Virus record (IMG/VR): IMGVR_UViG_3300033153_003869
Coordinates: 1-24,226 of that record
Origin: a virus
DNA length: 24,226 nt
Direction: 5' to 3' (one strand)
Under the pieces are notes generated by a model, which had not been told where the DNA came from, searched no databases, and saw nothing but the letters and a program-made list of their open reading frames with translations. This document shows positions 5,993-14,349 of this stretch, one piece after another. The position numbers and the translations under genes are program-made. How positions within the stretch are numbered: position 1 is the first letter of the stretch; every line of letters starts with the position of its first letter.

Positions 5993-8004
5993 CAGCCCAC
6001 CCCCTCGGAGATGCGTTGGCTCATGGTTTCGCTGCTCGAGGCAATCTTGAACTTCTGGTCACGCTTCGGGGGCTCCTGCTTTTCGCGAGAAGCCGCGTGC
6101 ATCTCCTGGAACATGCGGATGGTCGCCGGGTCGTACATCAGCGGCGCCATCTTGCCGTCCCCCAGGAGCAGGGCAATCTGCTGGGCGTGGCTGCGTTCGA
6201 AGCGGTGCCCGTCGGCCTTGGCGTGCTCCACCTCGGCGCGGACGATGTCGCGCCACTGCTCCAGCGCCTCGGGGTAGACCGCCCCGAAGGCCTGCACCTG
6301 AACGTCGGCGAGCTTGCCGTCCTTGAACGCCTCGGCCACCGTGTCGGGGTCAAGGGCTGCACGGATGGCCCGCATGGGAGTCTGGGGCAGCTCGTCCTCC
6401 TTCTCGCTGCCAGTCGGCAGCCGGTCCTCTCGCGGGTCCACCCACTGCTGCAAGTAGCCCGTCAGGCGACCGAGCGAGGCCGTGACCTCCTGTCGGACGT
6501 TCTGCGGAACCACCGTTGGGTAGTGCAGCGCGAGCGCTTCCTCCTGCTCCTCGGGGGTGGTGTCGACCACCGCCCTGACCACCGTGGTCAACTCCTTGTC
6601 GGACATCTCCGCGATGGCCCCGACCTTCGCCCCGGGGGCAATCTTATTGACCAACGCCGAGACCAGGGGGATGCCGCCCGACCTGGTCCCGCGGCCAAGA
6701 GTGGCCACCCACGAGCCCGCACGGCGACCGATGGGGGCGAGTGCAGCCGCGAACATCTTGGTGCCACGGAGGCTCAGTGTGTTCCCGAGGAACCCACCCG
6801 GCAACGCGCCCATTGCAGAGCCGTTGAGCCCATACGACACCGCCGCCGCGCCTATCTCGGACAGCATCCCGGCCCGGCGCAACTGCGTCTTGGAGCCGAG
6901 GTTCGCGAGCTGAGCCTCCAGCTTCGCAATTTTGGTCTGGTCGGCAGGGGTGATGGTGGGCTCTTTGGTGAGCGTGGCCTGCTTGTTCCGAAGCTTCCCT
7001 AGCCGGTCCTGCGCCCTGTCGAGTCGGAGCTCTGCGCGGTCCAGTGCCTCACTTCGTCCCCAGCGGCTTCCTGCTGGAGCTGCTCGTCGAGGAGGTAGAC
7101 GCCGCGGGCCATGAACGCCAGGCCCCGACCTGGCTTTCGCGGTAGCGGACAGCCCCTGTCGGGCGACGTTTATCTCATCGTAGATGATCGCAACGTCCGC
7201 CTCGCCCTTGGCGATGTCGTCTTTTAGGCTCCCGGCCTTCCCTTTCTGTGCCGCCGCACGCTCCTCGGGGGCCCACTTCGCCGCCTTCAGATCGGCCTCC
7301 AGCGCCCTCTTCTGCGCGAGCCCGGCCTCCAACTGCTTCGCCATCTTGGCGCTGGCCACCTGGCGCATCTTGCGGCCCACCGCCATGACGCCCCGCGCGC
7401 CCGCCCCAATGAGCCCCCCGGTCAAGCCGCCAGTCACGGTGTGCTCGAGGAAGTTCTGCGCGGCGTCACCGGGTGTCATCTCCGGGGTGAGGGCGATGTC
7501 GCTCACGCTCTGCCCTGCCCCGATAGCCCCGCCAGCCATCAGGTCCTCTGCCGCCCCGCCGGCCACACGCGCGCCGAGGCCAGCGCCGAGGCCTCCCCTG
7601 ACCCCCCTGCCGAGCGCTGCAGCTCCCCGGCCCGCCAGCTGCAGCGGCATGCCCGGCAGGAACGCGCTGCCGATGGTGCCGCCGATCTCTGACACCCCCG
7701 ACGTGATGGGGTGAGCTTCGCCGAGCGCTGTCAGCATCTCAGGGTTTACGCCCATCCCCTTGTAGAGCACGTCGGAGAGCCCGAGCGTCAGTCCCCTGCC
7801 TGCCCCAGCCACGCCAGCGGCAATCTGGGCCCCAGGGTCCTGGAGGCTCTCGACCAGCGCCGCCCGGCCGGATTGCTCCCCTCCGAGCGGCACGAGCCCG
7901 CCGGCCAGCGCCTGCGGAATCTTGTCCCGCGGGATGCTGACCCGCTCCCCTGTGTCGGGGTCGAGGAAGTAGGCGGTGTCGCCCTTGACGAAGACCTTGG
8001 CCAT
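5992..8004 (-). CDS. Large internal virion / DNA-ejection-type protein, with a suspected out-of-frame segment
   Basis: 670 residues, with the ATG overlapping the upstream stop as TGATG. The N-terminal 15 residues (FVKGDTAYFLDPDTGERV) look like a small beta hairpin. Long Gly/Ala-rich amphipathic stretches follow (about 60-75, 100-165, 190-215 and again 385-450), the membrane-active composition seen in podovirus ejection proteins. Residues about 220-285 and 320-370 are charged and predicted coiled coil. Residues 294-318 are different: a Pro/Arg-rich stretch (VHGPRRLPPRRAAPAGSRWG) typical of wrong-frame GC-rich DNA. In the neighbouring frame the same bases read GLAFMARG followed by VYLLDEQLQQEAAGDE, and 27 bases match the tail gene exactly. 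No enzyme motif is seen. The role is inferred from composition, size and position. Confidence 0.75.
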   Translation of the reverse strand: MAKVFVKGDTAYFLDPDTGERVSIPRDKIPQALAGGLVPLGGEQSGRAALVESLQDPGAQIAAGVAGAGRGLTLGLSDVLYKGMGVNPEMLTALGEAHPITSGVSEIGGTIGSAFLPGMPLQLAGRGAAALGRGVRGGLGAGLGARVAGGAAEDLMAGGAIGAGQSVSDIALTPEMTPGDAAQNFLEHTVTGGLTGGLIGAGARGVMAVGRKMRQVASAKMAKQLEAGLAQKRALEADLKAAKWAPEERAAAQKGKAGSLKDDIAKGEADVAIIYDEINVARQGLSATAKARSGPGVHGPRRLPPRRAAPAGSRWGRSEALDRAELRLDRAQDRLGKLRNKQATLTKEPTITPADQTKIAKLEAQLANLGSKTQLRRAGMLSEIGAAAVSYGLNGSAMGALPGGFLGNTLSLRGTKMFAAALAPIGRRAGSWVATLGRGTRSGGIPLVSALVNKIAPGAKVGAIAEMSDKELTTVVRAVVDTTPEEQEEALALHYPTVVPQNVRQEVTASLGRLTGYLQQWVDPREDRLPTGSEKEDELPQTPMRAIRAALDPDTVAEAFKDGKLADVQVQAFGAVYPEALEQWRDIVRAEVEHAKADGHRFERSHAQQIALLLGDGKMAPLMYDPATIRMFQEMHAASREKQEPPKRDQKFKIASSSETMSQRISEGVG
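7073..7099. repeat. 27-base exact repeat, copy 1 (inside the ejection-protein gene)
   Basis: Identical base for base to 12034-12060 and in the same orientation. Similarity continues more weakly on both sides, over roughly 7040-7128 against 11993-12088. In this copy the frame matching the other copy is not the frame of the host gene. Confidence 0.9.
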
Positions 8005-9692
8005 CAGTAGCGGCTCGGTTTCTTGCCCATGGCGCTGCGCTTCGCCTTGTGAGCTGCGATGCGCTGCTGCGCGGCGAGTGTCCTGCGCTCAAAGAACGTG
8101 TCGTCCCCCATCATCGCCGCCTGGGTTGCCCTGGCCCGCTTGTAGGCGTTGATTTCCCCCTGGTCGACGGCGTGGAGGAGCCCTTTGATTCTCCGAATGA
8201 TGGCATCTCGAGGCATGAGGCGCCCCGCCTTGATCACGTCGAAGACCTCCATGTCCCTGTCGCTGATGCGCCCCACGTCACCGGCGAGGGCTCGCTGGAT
8301 GGGGGCCATCATCCGAATTGCGATGCTCAGGTCCTGTCCCTGGGCGCCGGGGAGGTCCTTCAGTGAGGTGGGAAACGTGCCCTTTATGCCGTCCAGAATC
8401 TCCAGGGCACGCTCACCCCCAGCCCTCGCGTTAGAGAGCACCTCGTAGGTCTCCCCGAGCTTCTTGGCGACGGACTTGTCCATCTTCCCGCCGCCGCGCC
8501 GGTAGAGCTTGGAGGCGATGACCGGGGCACTCCACTTGTCGGTGCCGGACTTCGTCATCGTCTTCTTGCCGGCGGCTCGCACCACCTCCTGGTGGTAGAA
8601 GTTCTGGTAGCCATCGCGGACCTGCGCGGCCAGGGCGAGCCACTTTGCCTTTGCCTTGGCATCCCTCGACCCCTCCCCGATGGCCTGCAGCTTCAGCTCG
8701 ACCGCCTTGCCGTGGAACATGATGCTCTGACGGGCACGCTCCCCGATGCTGCCTCGCTCCTGGAGCGAATACTGAAGGTTCTCCTTCTTGCCCTTGATCT
8801 GCCGGCCCACCTTGGCCATGTCAGCCCGCTGGGCCTCGATGTCTCGGCGGATGGCGTTGTTGACGATTTCGGCCGCGAAGTTCTTTGTGCCAGACAGCGC
8901 GGCGCCTGCTGCCCCCAGCGCCATCCCGAGGGTGGCTGCGATTTTTTTGACCGTCCCCGCGCCTCCGCGCCAGATGCGGTCGGGGTCTTCCTTCATGGCG
9001 TCCCGCTTCTGCTCGAGTTCGGCCATGCGCTGGCGCTCGCCGGCAACGAACTCGTCCATCTTCTGCTGGCGCTCGCCGGCCTCGCGCATCCGCTCCGTGA
9101 GGTCCGAAACGCCCTCCAGGGCCACGACTCTCTTTTGGGCGCCCTCCACACCCTCCGCAAGTGCGCCAATCTCCCCCGCGTCGACCCTGTCCTGCGCCAA
9201 TTGCTGCTTCTTCTCCAGCACGTCCGTCTGCAGTGGGGCCCCCGTGGTCACCTGCTCCTGTTGCGTGCGCGAGAAGGGGCTCCACTTTCCAGGGCTCACC
9301 ACCCCGGACGGGGCCGGCGGTGGGGGCTGCTTCTGGGCCCTGAGATAGTCAAGCTCCGGGTCACCCGGAAGCGCCGCCGGGGAGATGTCGGGGGTCTCGA
9401 CCATATGCTGTGTGCCCGCGCGCTCGTGAGGCATGGCCCCGGGGGCAGGAGGAAGCTGCATCCCTTCTCGTACTGGACCCCCCTCCCCCGCGGCCAGCGC
9501 TGCGTCTATGGGTCCGAGAGCGACAGGGAGCTTTAGCGTTGGGTCTGGGAGGGTCATTGGCGACTGGGGGATAGTGAGCCCTAGCGGTAGAGGGTCTCCC
9601 GGCATCGGCTGGTTCAGCCCCTGGCCGTAGGGGAGTCCCGTCATCTGCCGTCTCATCAGGTCCCAGAAGTTGGGCTCCTTTGGTGCAACCAT
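8004..9692 (-). CDS. Internal virion / ejection-type protein
   Basis: 562 residues, starting 3 bases after the upstream TAG. Residues 1-150 are Pro/Gly-rich and probably disordered. About 156-236 is a strongly charged coiled coil (KKQQLAQDRVDAGEIGALAE, ERQRMAELEQKRDAMKED). A short hydrophobic Gly/Ala segment, IAATLGMALGAAGAALSG (251-268), is followed by FAAEIVNNAIRRDIEAQ, and then long helical, basic sequence to the C-terminus (AAHKAKRSAMGKKPSRY). Coiled coil plus one small membrane-active patch, and its place between a tail protein and another Gly/Ala-rich protein, fit a protein ejected with the DNA. It overlaps the next gene as TGATG. There is no catalytic signature. A lytic or scaffold role is not excluded. 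Confidence 0.7.
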   Translation of the reverse strand: MVAPKEPNFWDLMRRQMTGLPYGQGLNQPMPGDPLPLGLTIPQSPMTLPDPTLKLPVALGPIDAALAAGEGGPVREGMQLPPAPGAMPHERAGTQHMVETPDISPAALPGDPELDYLRAQKQPPPPAPSGVVSPGKWSPFSRTQQEQVTTGAPLQTDVLEKKQQLAQDRVDAGEIGALAEGVEGAQKRVVALEGVSDLTERMREAGERQQKMDEFVAGERQRMAELEQKRDAMKEDPDRIWRGGAGTVKKIAATLGMALGAAGAALSGTKNFAAEIVNNAIRRDIEAQRADMAKVGRQIKGKKENLQYSLQERGSIGERARQSIMFHGKAVELKLQAIGEGSRDAKAKAKWLALAAQVRDGYQNFYHQEVVRAAGKKTMTKSGTDKWSAPVIASKLYRRGGGKMDKSVAKKLGETYEVLSNARAGGERALEILDGIKGTFPTSLKDLPGAQGQDLSIAIRMMAPIQRALAGDVGRISDRDMEVFDVIKAGRLMPRDAIIRRIKGLLHAVDQGEINAYKRARATQAAMMGDDTFFERRTLAAQQRIAAHKAKRSAMGKKPSRY

Positions 9693-9695
9693 CTT

Positions 9696-11333
9696 CTACC
9701 TCCCGAGCAGGGAGCCGAGGCCCACCTGCGGCTGCTGCTGGGCGCCCGAAGGCAACTGCGGGTTCATCATCAGGGCCTGCGCCTGCGCTGCTTGCGACGG
9801 GCTTGCTAGGCCCATGCGCTCCATGATGTTCAGCCGGCGAAGCTCGTCGGCCTGCGAGTAGTCGGGCACCCCACCCTGCTGGCTGGCCACCTGGCGAGCC
9901 TTCTCGGGCTCCAGTTGATACTCCTCATCGGTCCCCATGATGCCGGGGTCCTGGCGGCGCAGTTGAACCCGCTCCTCTGGTCCAGGGGCGGCAGTCCGCT
10001 GGGGGTTGGAGTCAAACTCGTACATGTCCTGGAACCCCCGGAGAGTGCCCTGTGCTGGGGTCATCGGGGCGACGTCCATATCTATGGCCTTGCCCCCCTG
10101 GCCCTGTTGCTTCTGATGCAGGTGCACGAGCGAGGCGAGGAGGAGCGGGACCGCCTTCTGGTAGTCCACCATCTTGCCGTTGGGACCGTCGATCACCAAC
10201 TGCCGGCCCAGTGCCGACTTCTCGAGGTCCTGGGCCATGACCCCCGTGTGCTGCCCGGGGGCAGCGCCCTGCGCGTTCGGGTCCTTGTACTGGTAGGTCG
10301 ACGGGGAGAGCATCGAGAGGAACTCGTCGATGCCCCCGCTCGCGCCCTGGATGTTCTTCTTGGCGTTGACGTCGGACATGGATGCCGCGACGGTCCCCAC
10401 CGCCTGGAGACCTGCGCCGATGTACGGCTGCAGCTTCTGCCACAACTCCGGGTCGTTCATCTGGATCTGGGCCATCAGGCCGCGGTTGAACTGCAGGTCT
10501 TGCATATTCATGCCCATGTACTTCTGCTTCAGCTCCTGCTCTGCAAGGAAACGGTTGGTGTCCATGCCGTACCGGTCGAGGTCCTGCTGGCCGCGGGCCT
10601 GGTCCTGGCCGCGGATGCCGCCGATCATCCCGACGTTCTGGAAGTCCTGGGTCCGCACGCCGCCGACTCCCGAGAGGTATGCGTCCTGCGCGTCCTGTAT
10701 CTCCTGGGCCCCTGCCGTCATGGCATCCCCGGCAAGCTGCTGCGTGGCCCCTGCCGCCTGCTGCTGGGCGTTGCGGTAGGCCATCGGGTTGTAGCCGCCG
10801 GGCGCCGAGCGAGCGAGCGACTGGCCCTGCGCGGCAAGCCGGCTAGCCATCTGCTTGGCGACCATCTGGGAGATGAGGTCGTCGCCTCCGGCCCGACGCT
10901 TGAGCATGTCGAGCGCGTCGACCTGGCGGTCGCGCATCTGGGCCGGCTGGCCCATGGCGTTGATTTGCCACTGGCGCATGGCATCGCCCATCTGGGTCGA
11001 CTTCTGCCCGTAGTCCTTCCAGCCTGGGCGTCCCTCCCCAAGACCCTTGTAGTGCTGGTCGAGCCACCACTCCATCGAGGCAGGCTGCCCCCCCTGTCCG
11101 AGCCCATACTTCGCGTTGGCCCTCTTCTCGCCCTCGGTCCAGGTGGACTGGTCATCCGGGTCATAGCTCCCGGGGCCGGTTGGCGTGGGAGAGTTCGATG
11201 GCGTGATGTAGGGCTTCCCGGTCGCAGGGTCTATCCCCGCCTTGCTCTGGTCGCTCCAGTGCTGCCGCTCGTCGGCCGGCATGGGCGTGTTGCCGTGGGT
11301 TGCGCTTCCGCCCGTCATTTTCGGTAGGGCCAT
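9696..11333 (-). CDS. Virion protein with an internal S74 (intramolecular chaperone/protease) signature
   Basis: 545 residues, with the ATG overlapping the upstream stop as TGATG. Residues 1-310 are Gln/Met/Ala-rich and mostly helical, unlike a beta-stranded tail spike. Residues about 319-408 carry the S74 signature: S320-D-V-N-A-K325 (the Ser and Lys five apart match the self-cleavage dyad of the endosialidase family), then YQYK, HTGVMAQDLEK (about 362-372) and KMVDYQKAVPLLLASL (387-402). In known proteins this domain sits at the C-terminus of trimeric fibres and is cut off after folding. Here about 140 Gln/Pro-rich residues follow it. Cleavage before S320 would release a 319-residue mature part. 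The gene lies between the tail/stabilisation protein and two ejection-type proteins. Whether it is a fibre, a plug or an internal protein cannot be settled here. Confidence 0.75.
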   Translation of the reverse strand: MALPKMTGGSATHGNTPMPADERQHWSDQSKAGIDPATGKPYITPSNSPTPTGPGSYDPDDQSTWTEGEKRANAKYGLGQGGQPASMEWWLDQHYKGLGEGRPGWKDYGQKSTQMGDAMRQWQINAMGQPAQMRDRQVDALDMLKRRAGGDDLISQMVAKQMASRLAAQGQSLARSAPGGYNPMAYRNAQQQAAGATQQLAGDAMTAGAQEIQDAQDAYLSGVGGVRTQDFQNVGMIGGIRGQDQARGQQDLDRYGMDTNRFLAEQELKQKYMGMNMQDLQFNRGLMAQIQMNDPELWQKLQPYIGAGLQAVGTVAASMSDVNAKKNIQGASGGIDEFLSMLSPSTYQYKDPNAQGAAPGQHTGVMAQDLEKSALGRQLVIDGPNGKMVDYQKAVPLLLASLVHLHQKQQGQGGKAIDMDVAPMTPAQGTLRGFQDMYEFDSNPQRTAAPGPEERVQLRRQDPGIMGTDEEYQLEPEKARQVASQQGGVPDYSQADELRRLNIMERMGLASPSQAAQAQALMMNPQLPSGAQQQPQVGLGSLLGR

Positions 11334-14305
11334 CAGAACCTCCTGGCCGAGCCGATGTCCTTGCGGGCACGTCCCGGTCGTTGCGTGATTTCGAATCCGA
11401 TGGTGCTGAGCGAGTAGCTCTCCACCGGCACCGTCGCCCCCCCGTCATGGCTCTCGTCGATGACTTCCAGCATCATCGCCCGGCACTTCTGTCTGCTCAC
11501 GCCGGCCTCAAGCACCATCGCCTTGTGCGTGTAGCCTGCGGCCAGCCCGGCGCCTTCGTGCTCGTCGCTGTCGAACTGATACCCCAAGGTGTCGAGTGCG
11601 AACGTCTGGTCGTCGACCACGACCGGGTCCAGGTCGTAGAACGTCTTGAGCCGCAGGTCGCAGTCAGCCAGGTTGTGCCCGCCCAGCTGCAGCCGGGAGA
11701 TGCGGAGGCTCGGGGCGAACGTGAACCACCCGGTGCGAATCTTTAGCGCGGCCAGCGTCGTGCCCGCGTCCTTGAAGGTCGTCAAGTCCATAACGTAGAC
11801 GGTGCTGTCGGATTGCCCCTTCCAGTAGAGACTGCTGTCGTAGCTCGTGGCGCAGTCGGTCGCCCGGAAGTTGAGCCAGGTCACCCACACCCCGTGCAGG
11901 TAGTCATAGACCAGCGCTGGCACGCTCGCTGTCGACGACATCCAGACGGCGATGTGCTGCGACGGGACAATCTCCGAGCAGACGTAGGTGTACTGGTCGG
12001 TCCAGAGCTGGACCTCGTTTCCGATGGGCTTCGGCTGGAGCTGCTCGTCGAGGAGGTAGATGCCGTCGCGAGACATGAAGGCCAAGCCCTGAGGCAAGCG
12101 CACGATCGTCTTCTGGTCGCTGCACCCGACGGCCGCGGAGATGAGCTGTGGGGCCTTGTAGTTGGTGTCGCCACCGTTGGGCCCGTACCCGTCGCCGTAG
12201 GTCGCGTAAATGCGGTCCTTCTTGAAGATGATGAGCCGGTCCTGGTAGCTCTCCAGGGCGGTGATGCGCCCACCGTCGGGGGAGCAAACCACCACGAGCC
12301 CCTCGTTGTGCTGCACTCCAGTGTTCGGCAGGAACCCCTTACTGTAGTAAATCCTCGAGTCTTCGAACTCTCGATGGGCGTAGACGTGGCGCTGCTGATG
12401 CACGCAACTGACGCGGTGGCCTGCGGCCGCGATGTCCTGCACCTCGGCCTGGCTGTAGAGCATCTCCTCGGCCACCAGGTCGGCGTCGGTCATGCTGTCG
12501 GTGAGCACCACGGCGACAGCCGTCGTGTCGTTGGCGATGTCCCCTACGCGGTAGTAGTAGGCCCCGGCAGCCTCGGTGCGGTAAACCGCGATTCGAACGC
12601 CACTCTTTGCGCTGCAGGTCAGCGTCGGGAGGGTGATGTCGCACTTCTCGTCAGCCAACGTCACGCTGACCGAATCGCTCGGGGCTGACTGGTGTCGGCG
12701 CCCCTGCGCGTCGTACCACTCGTAGACCGCGATGTAACCGAAGTCCCCGGTGAGCCCGGTGGCAGCGCCGACAGCAGGAGAGATGCCCGTCGGGTACCAG
12801 GGGAAGCCCATTTCGACCACGTCCTTGCCATCGAACTCCTGGGGGCTCGCTGCGGGGATGAGCAGGCTATGCGCCAACTCCCGGCACTTGAGAGAGGTCA
12901 CGGCCAGGTTGCAGTCGAGCACCGAGCAGCCGTAGGTGTCCTCGCTGGACCGGTGGATGCAAGCCACCCTCCACAGGTCGTCTGACACCTGGCAGACAGA
13001 AGAGAGGCACCGGCCGTACCACGTACCGCTCACAGCCCCGTTCGGATGCGCGTAGCCGTGGAGGGCACGACCGAAGAGGTTGCCGTTGCTCTTGAGGATG
13101 AGATAGGTGCGCTGCGTCATGCCGGCGATATCCGAGATGACGCTCATGTAGTGGGCGTTGTTGCCGTCGATGGACGGCTTGCTGTCGAGCATCACCCCCA
13201 TCTGCAGCAAGTTGTCAGAGCCTGCCGTGCACCCGCCCGAAGCGGGACATTCGAAGTCGTTCGACCGCACCCATGCCGAGTGCTCCCCGGCTGCCGCTGT
13301 CGAGTCCACAACGGTGAAGTAAATCGCGCCGGTCGTGTCACTGTCCGCCGCGCCCGAGACCGAGAAGATGAGTTCGTTGGCGCCGATGGTGTAGACGACG
13401 TCGGTGGCGTTCACCAGCGTTGCGGTGTTGCTGTAGCCCGCCGCAGAGAGGTCAGAGCCCACCTCCGTCCAGCAAACCACGCCGATGCCAGTCCTCTGCT
13501 TGTAACAGGCTGTCCTGCGGCAATTGGTCATGACCAGCACCGCGGTATGCTCGGTGTCGTTGCCCTCGATGGTGATGACCCGCAGGTCGCCGGTCGCGCT
13601 GACGTCGTCGGCCCTGCCGGTAATCATCATGTCAGCGCCGCCAAGAGCGCAGACGTCGATGGGGTAGGACGTGTGCATCCATGCGGTGCCGCTGTTCAGG
13701 GCTACGGCGGCAGCGATGGCGCCCGTGTCTTCGTTGATGGTCCGGCGGTAGACCACCCCCGTGGCCAGAACGTAAATGACGAGAAGCCGCGTACCCGTGT
13801 AGACCACCCGAATGCCGCCCTCGCCGCCCGCTGCGACGGTGGCGGTGGCAGCCCGCTCGCCGGACCCCAGAGAGTAGCTGACGATCTTGTAGGAGTAGGT
13901 CGCCGCCTGAGGGTCGTACTCCTGATAGACCACTGCACGGATAGACGCGGACTCCGCGACGTGCGCGTAGTTGCACTGGTTGGCAGTCTCAAGGCGCGTC
14001 AAGCCGATGTCGAGCAGGTTCACCGTCGACAGGCTGTCGAAGCCGCCGGTCTTGTAGGTGCTGCCGTTGTGGACCTTGAGGCTGGTGTCGTCGATCAATA
14101 CCGGCTTGTCCTGGAACGACGTGACGAACTGCTCGGTGTGCGAGCCGGTGAGTGCCGCCGAACCGTAGCGCTTCCGAATCTCGGCCTCGCGGTTGATGCG
14201 GGCGTTCTCGAGGAGCAGCAGCCCCTGCTCGGTGACGTGCGGGCTCTTGCCGCTGCTCACTCCAGCGACGAGCTTGACGGTGACGACCTGCTTCTGCGAC
14301 GGCAT
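11333..14305 (-). CDS. Tail hub / DNA-stabilisation-type protein
   Basis: 990 residues from ATG 14305. I chose this over an in-frame upstream ATG (14380) because it has a strong GGAGGT ribosome site 8 bases away, and the upstream extension (TWLFRIFLWFGRWLS) would overlap the previous gene. The sequence is beta-rich throughout. The start GLLLLENARINREAEIRKRYG (first 20 residues of that motif at about 28-47) and the later run RLIIFKKDRIYATYGDG then GLAFMSRDGIYLLDEQLQ (from residue 740) resemble podovirus tail-tubular or packaged-DNA stabilisation proteins with a propeller-like repeat structure. It would sit below the portal/adaptor and form the tail tube or plug. It overlaps the next gene as TGATG. 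The family call is by pattern only. Confidence 0.75.
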   Translation of the reverse strand: MPSQKQVVTVKLVAGVSSGKSPHVTEQGLLLLENARINREAEIRKRYGSAALTGSHTEQFVTSFQDKPVLIDDTSLKVHNGSTYKTGGFDSLSTVNLLDIGLTRLETANQCNYAHVAESASIRAVVYQEYDPQAATYSYKIVSYSLGSGERAATATVAAGGEGGIRVVYTGTRLLVIYVLATGVVYRRTINEDTGAIAAAVALNSGTAWMHTSYPIDVCALGGADMMITGRADDVSATGDLRVITIEGNDTEHTAVLVMTNCRRTACYKQRTGIGVVCWTEVGSDLSAAGYSNTATLVNATDVVYTIGANELIFSVSGAADSDTTGAIYFTVVDSTAAAGEHSAWVRSNDFECPASGGCTAGSDNLLQMGVMLDSKPSIDGNNAHYMSVISDIAGMTQRTYLILKSNGNLFGRALHGYAHPNGAVSGTWYGRCLSSVCQVSDDLWRVACIHRSSEDTYGCSVLDCNLAVTSLKCRELAHSLLIPAASPQEFDGKDVVEMGFPWYPTGISPAVGAATGLTGDFGYIAVYEWYDAQGRRHQSAPSDSVSVTLADEKCDITLPTLTCSAKSGVRIAVYRTEAAGAYYYRVGDIANDTTAVAVVLTDSMTDADLVAEEMLYSQAEVQDIAAAGHRVSCVHQQRHVYAHREFEDSRIYYSKGFLPNTGVQHNEGLVVVCSPDGGRITALESYQDRLIIFKKDRIYATYGDGYGPNGGDTNYKAPQLISAAVGCSDQKTIVRLPQGLAFMSRDGIYLLDEQLQPKPIGNEVQLWTDQYTYVCSEIVPSQHIAVWMSSTASVPALVYDYLHGVWVTWLNFRATDCATSYDSSLYWKGQSDSTVYVMDLTTFKDAGTTLAALKIRTGWFTFAPSLRISRLQLGGHNLADCDLRLKTFYDLDPVVVDDQTFALDTLGYQFDSDEHEGAGLAAGYTHKAMVLEAGVSRQKCRAMMLEVIDESHDGGATVPVESYSLSTIGFEITQRPGRARKDIGSARRF
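12034..12060. repeat. 27-base exact repeat, copy 2 (inside the tail protein gene)
   Basis: Identical to 7073-7099. Here the minus-strand reading is in frame and encodes part of IYLLDEQLQ, within a stretch that looks native to this protein family. This is therefore the likelier source copy. Confidence 0.9.
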
Positions 14306-14311
14306 GCTAAG

Positions 14312-14320
14312 CCACCTCCC
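14312..14320 (-). promoter_or_regulatory. Shine-Dalgarno site that decides the start at 14305
   Basis: The minus strand reads GGGAGGTGG, with GGAGGT 8 bases before ATG 14305. The 44-base gap to the upstream gene (14306-14349) holds this site and nothing else I can identify. Confidence 0.75.
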
Positions 14321-14349
14321 AAACCAAAGAAAGATACGAAACAGCCATG

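Noticed and set aside
9915-11327. Long plus-strand open frame (470 codons) opposite the S74-type gene
   Set aside because: Antisense shadow with biased composition (Leu/Val/His/Arg); the minus-strand gene has motifs and coupled start/stop sites.
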